5,185 bases of DNA from RGDT01 sp046719305. Its GTDB lineage: Bacteria; Planctomycetota; Planctomycetia; Gemmatales; Gemmataceae. This document shows positions 1 through 5,185 of this stretch, one piece after another. The stretch covers positions 1 through 5,185 of the forward strand of contig JBDNDE010000317.1 in the NCBI GenBank assembly GCA_046719305.1, given 5' to 3'. Each line of letters begins with the position of its first letter. Position 1 is the first letter of the stretch. The position numbers were made by a program, and so were the translations under genes. The notes under the pieces were generated by a model that was not told where the DNA came from, made no database searches, and was given only the letters and a program-made list of their open reading frames with translations.

Positions 1-2887
1 GCGACAAAACTAGTTCCCAAGCCATGAAGAATGGCGACCAGTCGATATAAGGCACCAGTTGGGCCAGGGGGTAGTCACGTAACACGCGGACGCCAGTGAA
101 AGCGGGAGGGGGCGGGTTATCCCAGTCGATGCGGAATGCCCGTTTGACCGCTTCGGCGTAGGGCACCAATTTGCGTTGGCGGCGGCGGCTATAGGCTTCG
201 CGTTCGCGTTCCTGCTGAGCGCGGATCTCGTTGAGGAAGCTACCCTCCGGATCGTCGCGTAGCAGCTTCTCGACGATCGGTGCGCTACGTGAGGCATCCT
301 TGACGTGAACCACCGGTCCTTGGTATGCCGGTGCAATCTTCACCGCCGTGTGTTTAGCACTTGTGGTGGCCCCGCCGATCAACAAAGGCATAGTGAAGCC
401 GGCGCGTTGCATCTCCCGGGCCACATGGACCATTTCATCAAGCGAAGGAGTAATCAGGCCAGACAGGCCAATCATATCCACCTTTTCACGGATGGCTGTT
501 TCCAGAATCTTTTCACACGGGACCATCACGCCCAGGTCGATGACTTCGTAATCGTTGCAAGCCAGCACCACGCTGACGATGTTCTTGCCGATATCGTGAA
601 CGTCGCCTTTGACGGTAGCTAGCAGGAGCTTGCCACGGGCCGGTCGAGGCGTAGCAGAGGCATTTTTCTCTGCTTCCAGAAACGGTTGCAGATAGGCCAC
701 GGCCTTTTTCATGACACGGGCACTTTTGACGACCTGGGGCAGAAACATTTTGCCCGCGCCAAACAGGTCGCCAACGATGTTCATGCCTTCCATGAGCGGT
801 CCTTCGATCACGCTCAGCGGGCTGCCGATTACTTGACGGGCTTCTTCGGTGTCGACATCAATGAAGTCGGCGATGCCATGAATGAGGGCATGTTGCAGGC
901 GTTCCCGTACTGGCAGACTACGCCAGGCATCTTCCTTGGTTTCGGCTTTGTCTTTCTTGCCGACGCGAGCGGAGTAGTCGATGAGGCGTTCCGTAGCATC
1001 GGGTCGGCGGTTCAGAACGACATCCTCGACGTATTCGAGCAATTCTTTGGGGATGTCTTGGTAGACCATCAACTGCGTTGGGTTGACGATGCCCATATCC
1101 AGGCCGGCTGCGATGGCGTGGTAGAGAAACACCGAGTTGACCGCCTCACGGACCACCTCGTTGCCCCGAAAACTAAACGAGACGTTGCTCACCCCGCCGG
1201 AAGTCTTGGCATAAGGCAACTCTTGCTTGATACGCCGCACCGCTTCGATAAACTCCACGGCATAATTGGCATGTTCACTCATGCCAGTGCCCACGGTAAG
1301 GATATTGACATCAAAAATGATGTCTTCCGGCGGGAAGCCGACTTCTTCAGTGAGCAACTTGTAGGCGCGTTTGCAGATGGCGACCTTGTGCTCACACTCG
1401 ACGGCCTGGCCAAGCTCATCGAAGGCCATGACGATGACAGCGGCACCATACCGACGAATCAGGCGGGCCTGATGTAGGAAGGCTTCTTCACCCTCTTTGA
1501 GCGAGATGCTGTTGACGATGCCTTTGCCCTGGATGCACTTCAGCCCGGCCTCGATCACGCTCCATTTGGAACTGTCGATCATGATTGGCACCTTCGAGAT
1601 GGAAGGTTCTGCCGAGATGAGGTTGAGGAAGTGCGTCATGGCCTGCTCGCTGTCTAGCAGGTCGGCATCCATGTTGACATCGAGAATGTTGGCCCCGCCT
1701 TCGACTTGTTCACGGGCGATTCGTAGGGCTTCGTCAAATTGGCCCTCGCGGATCAGCCGGGCAAACTTCCGCGACCCCGTCACGTTGCACCGCTCGCCTA
1801 CCATCTGAAAGCCGCTATCGGGCCGCAGGGTATACGGTTCAGTGCCGCTGTAGGTACTGTAGTGCGGCAAGTCGGGGATGCGCCGCGGCTGATGATCCTT
1901 GACGGCGTCGCGAATGGCGGCGATCCAGTCGGGCATGGTGCCGCAGCAGCCCCCCACGAGATTGACCCAGCCATTTCGTGCCCATTCGCCCATGCAGGCA
2001 GCAGTGTAGTCGCGGTCGCCCTTGAACCCTCCGAAGCCATCGGGCAAGCCAGCATTAGGGTACACCGAGATGCGTTTGCGGCTCAGGCCGTGTAGCGCCT
2101 CGATGGCCGGGCGCATCTGATCGACCCCGACGGCACAGTTCAGGCCGATCGCCAGGGCGTCGAAATGCGAGACGCTGATGTAAAACGCCTCGGGCGGTTG
2201 CGCTGAGAGGGTACGGCCGTTTTCAAAAATGGTGCCGCTGATGACGACGGGAACCCGGCGATTGGAGTCGGCGAAGTATTTTTCGATAGCAAACAAACAA
2301 GCCTTCATCACCAGGGTATCGAAGGAGGTTTCCGGCAAAAGCAGATCAACCCCGGATTCGACGAGAACCTTCACTTGTTGATAGTAGGCCTCGACCATCT
2401 GATCGAAGGTGACACGCCGCAGGGCCGGATCGTTCTCATCGACTCCTAGCGAGAGCGTCTGATTCGTCGGGCCGATGCTGCCGGCCACAAAACGGGGCCG
2501 ATCTGGGTCGCGGCGGGTGTAATCCTCGGCAGCGCGGCGAGCAATTTCCACCGCGGCACGATTGAGTTCCTCGACATGCTCAACCAGGTCAAACTCGGCC
2601 AGGCTGACTGCATTGGCGTTGAAGGTGTCGGTTTCGATGATGTCGGCCCCAGCATCCAGATAGGCGCGGTGGATATCCTCGATCAGTTTGGGCTGTGTCA
2701 GCACCATGATCTCGGTGCAGTTTTTCAGCAGTTTGGGGTGATGTTTGAAGCGGACGCCGCGATAGTCCTCCTCTTTGGGATCTTTGGCATAGATCATCGA
2801 ACCCATCGCGCCATCCAGAACGAGGATGCGCCGGTCCATGATCTCTTCGAGGATTCCCGTCGTGGAAACGTGTGTCGGTCGCCGCAT
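1..2887 (-). CDS. metH: Cobalamin-dependent methionine synthase (3' end beyond window)
   Basis: Transfers a methyl group from 5-methyltetrahydrofolate to homocysteine through methylcobalamin, giving methionine and tetrahydrofolate in the cytosol. I translated the frame through all 962 visible codons with no stop or frameshift. Domains in order: homocysteine-binding barrel (about 17-330) opening with ILVLDGAMGSM and carrying zinc ligands Cys251, Cys314 and Cys315 (GLNCAVG, GGCCGT; E. coli Cys247/310/311); pterin-binding barrel (about 360-630) with GERCNVTGS at 364-372 and PIMIDSSKW; helical cap (about 655-750); cobalamin Rossmann domain (about 755-890) with Asp762-Val-His764-Asp-Ile-Gly767 and Ser815, matching the E. 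coli Asp757-His759-Ser810 triad. The AdoMet-binding activation domain begins near residue 929 and is cut after about 34 residues (the family is about 1,230 long). ATG 2887 is chosen because AAGG lies 9 bases upstream; ATG 2839 (Met17) is the alternative, just before the conserved core. It follows the ATP-grasp gene by 82 bases. Confidence 0.98.
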   Translation of the reverse strand, partial: MRRPTHVSTTGILEEIMDRRILVLDGAMGSMIYAKDPKEEDYRGVRFKHHPKLLKNCTEIMVLTQPKLIEDIHRAYLDAGADIIETDTFNANAVSLAEFDLVEHVEELNRAAVEIARRAAEDYTRRDPDRPRFVAGSIGPTNQTLSLGVDENDPALRRVTFDQMVEAYYQQVKVLVESGVDLLLPETSFDTLVMKACLFAIEKYFADSNRRVPVVISGTIFENGRTLSAQPPEAFYISVSHFDALAIGLNCAVGVDQMRPAIEALHGLSRKRISVYPNAGLPDGFGGFKGDRDYTAACMGEWARNGWVNLVGGCCGTMPDWIAAIRDAVKDHQPRRIPDLPHYSTYSGTEPYTLRPDSGFQMVGERCNVTGSRKFARLIREGQFDEALRIAREQVEGGANILDVNMDADLLDSEQAMTHFLNLISAEPSISKVPIMIDSSKWSVIEAGLKCIQGKGIVNSISLKEGEEAFLHQARLIRRYGAAVIVMAFDELGQAVECEHKVAICKRAYKLLTEEVGFPPEDIIFDVNILTVGTGMSEHANYAVEFIEAVRRIKQELPYAKTSGGVSNVSFSFRGNEVVREAVNSVFLYHAIAAGLDMGIVNPTQLMVYQDIPKELLEYVEDVVLNRRPDATERLIDYSARVGKKDKAETKEDAWRSLPVRERLQHALIHGIADFIDVDTEEARQVIGSPLSVIEGPLMEGMNIVGDLFGAGKMFLPQVVKSARVMKKAVAYLQPFLEAEKNASATPRPARGKLLLATVKGDVHDIGKNIVSVVLACNDYEVIDLGVMVPCEKILETAIREKVDMIGLSGLITPSLDEMVHVAREMQRAGFTMPLLIGGATTSAKHTAVKIAPAYQGPVVHVKDASRSAPIVEKLLRDDPEGSFLNEIRAQQEREREAYSRRRQRKLVPYAEAVKRAFRIDWDNPPPPAFTGVRVLRDYPLAQLVPYIDWSPFFMAWELVLS

Positions 2888-2897
2888 GAGCAACTGC

Positions 2898-2927
2898 CTT
2901 CGTACCTGTTTCGTGGGCCGTACGAAA
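2898..2927 (-). repeat. Competing inverted repeat overlapping the metH ribosome binding site
   Basis: On the transcribed strand TTCGTAC (2926-2920) pairs perfectly with GTACGAA (2905-2899), with a possible extra U-G pair (2927 with 2898) and a 14-base loop. The 3' arm covers the AAG of the AAGG Shine-Dalgarno (2900-2897), so this fold would hinder ribosome access to metH. It cannot coexist with the 2908-2928 hairpin because both use bases 2922-2926. Confidence 0.5.
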
Positions 2928-2928
2928 C
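2908..2928 (-). repeat. Inverted repeat, 7-bp stem with 7-base loop, in metH leader
   Basis: On the transcribed strand GTTTCGT (2928-2922) pairs perfectly with ACGAAAC (2914-2908) around the loop ACGGCCC. When formed, this hairpin ends 7 bases before the AAGG ribosome binding site of metH and leaves it free. It shares its 5' arm with a competing stem that reaches the ribosome binding site. Confidence 0.55.
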
Positions 2929-2935
2929 ATAGTGT

Positions 2936-2950
2936 AGGAGAGAATCTCCT
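2936..2950 (-). repeat. Inverted repeat AGGAGA-TTC-TCTCCT
   Basis: A perfect 6-bp inverted repeat with a 3-base loop lies 20 bases after the stop of the ATP-grasp gene. Its 5' arm overlaps GGAGGAG (2952-2946), the strongest Shine-Dalgarno-like string in the leader, which would be partly paired in this fold. No T-tract follows it, so it is not a canonical terminator. Confidence 0.45.
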
Positions 2951-2969
2951 CCGGGAAAACGTCAGTCGC

Positions 2970-3947
2970 TTAGAAGGCGCTCCAGCGTTGCTGGGCCACC
3001 TGGAAAATGGCCTGGATCAACTCAGCGTGCGAGTAACCGTTAAGCCGTGCTAAGATCACTAAATCGCTTGTCTCGGGATTAAGGCCCGGCAGCGGGTTGG
3101 CTTCCAGAAAATAGGGCACGCCGTCGCGGAGGCGAAAGTCGATGCGGGCGACATCGCGACAGCCCAAGGCCCGATAGGCTCGTAGGGCCGCTTCCTCTAC
3201 GGCCGGCAGGCTGCCCAAAGGAGGCGAATCGTAGCGCACACGGGCGGAGAAGTCGCGTTTGACCTCCAAACTGTAGACGAAACGCTCCTCTGGTTGCAGG
3301 GGGACTACGCGTAGCACCCCCAGCACTCGCGGCGGCGTATTGCCCAGCAACCCGACCGTGATCTCTTCGCCGGCGATGAATTGCTCCACCAATAGCGGTT
3401 GGCGATGAATTCGGCGTTCGAGTAGGGCGACCCGAAGTTCCTCGGAAGTGTCTACGACACACTTACCGCGAATCCCTTTGCTGCTGCCTTCCCAGGCTGG
3501 CTTGACGATGTGTGGCTGGTCGAGTCTAGGCAGAGCGTCTAAGTCGTCCTGAGGCTTTACGACAAATCCCGTCGGCACCGTGACACCGTGCGATGCGACC
3601 AAGCGACGGGCTACGTCTTTGTCCAAGGTGGCGGCCAAGGTCAACGGATCGGAGCCAGTGTACGGGATGCCCAGCATTTCTAACACTGCGGGGACGCGGG
3701 CTTCGCGGTTACGGCTAATGCCATGCCCCTCTGCGAGGTTGAAGACGAAATCCGGAGGATCGGCTAGGAGCTTTTCGAGCAGTTCGCGACCATCACCCAA
3801 TAGCAGCGGCTCATGACCCAGTGCAGCGATGGCCTGAGCGATCGCCTGGATGGTCTGCGGGCTGTCAAACTCCTCCTGAGCGTCCTCGTCGGTCGATGCC
3901 GATAGCAAGGACTCGGACTTCAGATCGAAACACAGGCCGACGCGCAT
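2970..3947 (-). CDS. ATP-grasp ligase, D-Ala-D-Ala ligase superfamily
   Basis: This 325-residue cytosolic protein probably activates a carboxylate as an acyl phosphate with ATP and joins it to an amine; the substrates are unknown. ATP-grasp landmarks are visible: Lys110 in LDKDVARRL (DdlB Lys97), Lys149 with a glycine/serine loop in VKPAWEGSSKG (149-158), adenine-contact LVEQF ending near Glu188 and Glu194-Glu195, then Mg ligands Asp270 (ARIDF), Glu282 and Asn284 in LEANPLPGLNP. The ending fits the second D-Ala-D-Ala ligase signature. The N-terminal half does not: it starts GLCFDLKSES, without the GGxSxE-type motif holding the D-alanine-binding Glu, and the HGxxGEDG motif is replaced by a segment near GHGISRNREA (74-83). 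A specificity other than D-alanine is therefore likely. ATG 3947 is preceded by AAGG at 8 bases. It starts 29 bases after the KamA stop, suggesting co-transcription and a shared pathway. Confidence 0.9.
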   Translation of the reverse strand: MRVGLCFDLKSESLLSASTDEDAQEEFDSPQTIQAIAQAIAALGHEPLLLGDGRELLEKLLADPPDFVFNLAEGHGISRNREARVPAVLEMLGIPYTGSDPLTLAATLDKDVARRLVASHGVTVPTGFVVKPQDDLDALPRLDQPHIVKPAWEGSSKGIRGKCVVDTSEELRVALLERRIHRQPLLVEQFIAGEEITVGLLGNTPPRVLGVLRVVPLQPEERFVYSLEVKRDFSARVRYDSPPLGSLPAVEEAALRAYRALGCRDVARIDFRLRDGVPYFLEANPLPGLNPETSDLVILARLNGYSHAELIQAIFQVAQQRWSAF

Positions 3948-3955
3948 AGCAGCTG

Positions 3956-3974
3956 CCTTGGGGAAGCTAGCCCC
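3956..3974 (-). promoter_or_regulatory. Ribosome binding site and small hairpin before ATP-grasp gene
   Basis: On the transcribed strand a short GGGG/CCCC stem with a 7-base loop (3974-3960) comes directly before AAGG (3959-3956), which lies 8 bases from ATG 3947. The string from AAGG to the start (AAGGCAGCTGCT, ATG) nearly matches the metH initiation region (AAGGCAGTTGCTC, ATG). The ribosome binding site is convincing; the 4-bp stem is weak and may be chance. Confidence 0.45.
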
Positions 3975-3976
3975 GT

Positions 3977-5185
3977 TTAAGTGCCGCTTTTTTTGAGCAG
4001 ATTCAACGACAACAGAGTCGGGCCGGTCTTGGCCTCGTCCTGATCCAGAGGGGTGCTACAGCCTGCTTCGTTGTGAGCCTGCTGGCTGGCTTGAGCAAGG
4101 GCTAAGGCCTGACGCCGCGCGATGCGTTCGGTGTTTTCCGGCAACAAGACGCTGCGAGTGCCTTGAGTCAAAGCACTCACGCCGCGGGTCTGGGTCGGCT
4201 TAATGGTGTTGGGCTTGTCCTCGGCTTGATAACGAACAATCATCCCTTCATAGTTACGTAGGATGACGGCGTCATCCGAGGCGCTAAGAAGGTAGTTAGG
4301 CATCACGGGAATCTTGCCGCCGCCGTGCGGGCTATCGACCACATAGGTCGGGACGCCCAGACCGCTGACATGGCCCCGCAACCCCTCGATGATCTCTAGG
4401 CCCTTCCAGACACTGGTACGCAGATGGCCCGCGCCGATCACCGGGTCGCAATGGAAGATATAATAGGGTCGAACTTTGATTCGCAGCAGACCCCGCACCA
4501 GATCGCGCATCACCTCCAGGGAGTCGTTGACCCCCTTGAGCAGCACCGAGTGGTTGTTGATCGGCATACCGTGCTGAATCAACACCTTGCAGGCTCGCTC
4601 GGCCTCGGGGGTAATCTCACGGGGGTGGTTGAAATGCGTTTGAATCCAGATCTTGCCCGACGAGGCCAATAGTTCCACCAAAGAGGGATCAAACAGCCGT
4701 TGCGGCAGGGTGACGGGGACGCGGGTGCCGATTCGGATCACATCCACATGTCGGATACTTGTCAATTTTTCGATAAAAAATCGAAGCTTCGTTTGGTTGA
4801 GTGTCAGCGGATCGCCCCCGGAGAGAATGACATCATGAATCTCCGGATGATCCCGCACATACTCGATCATCCGTTCATCGTTGCGGCTGATGGCGTCCCA
4901 GCCACCGCGTACCATGGTAGCGCGTTTGCGTGTGCAAAAGCGGCAATACATGGTGCAGACGTGGGTAGTGACCAGCAGAACCCGATCGGGATACCGATGG
5001 GTCAGGCCTGGCACAGGGCTATCTTTGTCCTCTTCTAGAGGGTCTTCCAACTCGTAGCCCGACGGATTTTCTTGCTCCAGAGGAGACGGTACGGACTGCA
5101 GACGGATTGGATCCAGTGGGTTGGAGGTGTCGATCAAGGAGAAGTAGTACGGTGGAATCGCGGTCTTATATTCAGCTTCGAGATC
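3977..5185 (-). CDS. kamA: KamA-family lysine 2,3-aminomutase-like radical SAM enzyme (5' end beyond window)
   Basis: The family moves an amino group from the alpha to the beta carbon, typically L-lysine to L-beta-lysine, using a 4Fe-4S cluster, SAM and PLP. The 402 visible residues start inside the conserved segment AIPPYYFSLID, so the true start lies outside the window and TTG 5137 is not it. Counting from that TTG codon: GYELEDPLEEDKDSPVPGL (27-45); cluster motif Cys61-x3-Cys65-x2-Cys68 followed by Arg70, the equivalent of the carboxylate-binding Arg134 of the clostridial enzyme; SGGDPL; THFNHP; Asp231 (FHCD) and Asp268 (VVDSP), equivalents of the lysine-recognising Asp293 and Asp330; PLP lysine Lys275 in HGGGKIPVMPNY. 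The zinc ligands of clostridial aminomutase are missing: Cys268 is Ser206 and the CxCxxC tail is absent. The last ~75 residues are polar with an alanine/glutamine-rich stretch. Lysine is the likeliest substrate, but an EpmB-like or other role is possible. Confidence 0.88.
   Translation of the reverse strand, partial: DLEAEYKTAIPPYYFSLIDTSNPLDPIRLQSVPSPLEQENPSGYELEDPLEEDKDSPVPGLTHRYPDRVLLVTTHVCTMYCRFCTRKRATMVRGGWDAISRNDERMIEYVRDHPEIHDVILSGGDPLTLNQTKLRFFIEKLTSIRHVDVIRIGTRVPVTLPQRLFDPSLVELLASSGKIWIQTHFNHPREITPEAERACKVLIQHGMPINNHSVLLKGVNDSLEVMRDLVRGLLRIKVRPYYIFHCDPVIGAGHLRTSVWKGLEIIEGLRGHVSGLGVPTYVVDSPHGGGKIPVMPNYLLSASDDAVILRNYEGMIVRYQAEDKPNTIKPTQTRGVSALTQGTRSVLLPENTERIARRQALALAQASQQAHNEAGCSTPLDQDEAKTGPTLLSLNLLKKSGT

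Larger units (their letters stand above)
2888..2969 (-). promoter_or_regulatory. metH 5' leader with three candidate hairpins
   Basis: This 82-base gap between the ATP-grasp stop and the metH start holds, in transcript order, hairpin A (arms 2950-2945 and 2941-2936), then two mutually exclusive hairpins sharing the segment 2928-2920, then the metH Shine-Dalgarno AAGG (2900-2897) and ATG 2887. No T-run follows any hairpin, so they do not look like intrinsic terminators. The gap is too short for a cobalamin or SAM riboswitch, and I see no B12-box or SAM-box motif. I could not identify a convincing -35/-10 promoter here, so the leader may simply be an intergenic segment of a longer operon transcript. 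The pairings are read directly from the sequence; any regulatory role is inferred. Confidence 0.4.

Noticed and set aside
686..1477. A 263-codon open frame on the plus strand
   Set aside because: It lies wholly antisense to well-conserved metH, in phase with its codons, and the translation shows no recognisable motif. Such frames are common opposite GC-biased genes.
2589..2930. A 113-codon minus-strand frame starting with ATG 2930 after GGAGGAG
   Set aside because: It overlaps the metH start in another frame, the Shine-Dalgarno spacing of 15 bases is poor, and the arginine/histidine-rich product looks like an out-of-frame reading of metH.
2936..2950. Intrinsic terminator after the ATP-grasp gene
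   Set aside because: The 6-bp stem is short and no T-run follows it on the transcribed strand.
2888..2969. Cobalamin or SAM riboswitch in front of metH
   Set aside because: The gap is too short for either class in its complete form and has no B12-box or SAM-box motif; an element further upstream of the operon cannot be judged from this window.
4769..4785. Inverted repeat TTCGAT-AAAAA-ATCGAA
   Set aside because: It lies inside kamA, where it encodes conserved-looking residues RFFI. A 6-bp repeat around an A-run is easily explained by coding sequence and chance.
4424..5038. Plus-strand open frames opposite kamA
   Set aside because: They are antisense to the conserved radical SAM core and have no family motif.
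3977..5137. TTG at 5137 as the start of kamA
   Set aside because: The same frame stays open to the window edge and encodes conserved KamA sequence (AIPPYYFSL) immediately upstream, so the gene is truncated by the window.

Overview
The window carries three genes, all read on the minus strand, so transcription runs from high to low coordinates. In order they are a KamA-family (lysine 2,3-aminomutase-like) radical SAM enzyme, cut at its 5' end by the window edge (5185 to 3977); a 325-residue ATP-grasp ligase of the D-Ala-D-Ala ligase superfamily (3947 to 2970); and a cobalamin-dependent methionine synthase MetH, cut at its 3' end by the other window edge (2887 to 1). The gaps are only 29 and 82 bases, with no terminator visible, so a single transcription unit is plausible. 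No RNA gene, mobile element or CRISPR array was seen.

The organism is a bacterium with moderately GC-rich DNA. The KamA and ATP-grasp sequences recall Planctomycetes-type proteins, and the MetH pterin motif (GERCNVTGS) is closer to the vertebrate form than to that of E. coli. The planctomycete assignment is a recollection-based inference, not something the window proves.

metH is the firmest call. It has an intact frame over 962 codons, three zinc cysteines, the pterin motif, the cobalamin D-x-H-x-x-G motif with its Ser partner, and the beginning of the activation domain. The KamA protein has the CxxxCxxC cluster motif, the PLP lysine and both aspartates associated with lysine recognition, but it lacks the C-terminal zinc cysteines of clostridial lysine 2,3-aminomutase. 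The ATP-grasp protein has the family's ATP and Mg motifs but lacks the signature N-terminal motifs of true D-Ala-D-Ala ligases. Together the first two suggest a pathway that makes a beta-amino acid (probably beta-lysine) and joins it to another molecule. That is inference.

The short leader in front of metH is the most interesting non-coding stretch. One 9-base segment there can pair with either of two downstream copies of its complement, and the second copy overlaps the metH Shine-Dalgarno sequence. This is the layout expected of an on/off translational switch, although 82 bases is short and chance is not excluded.
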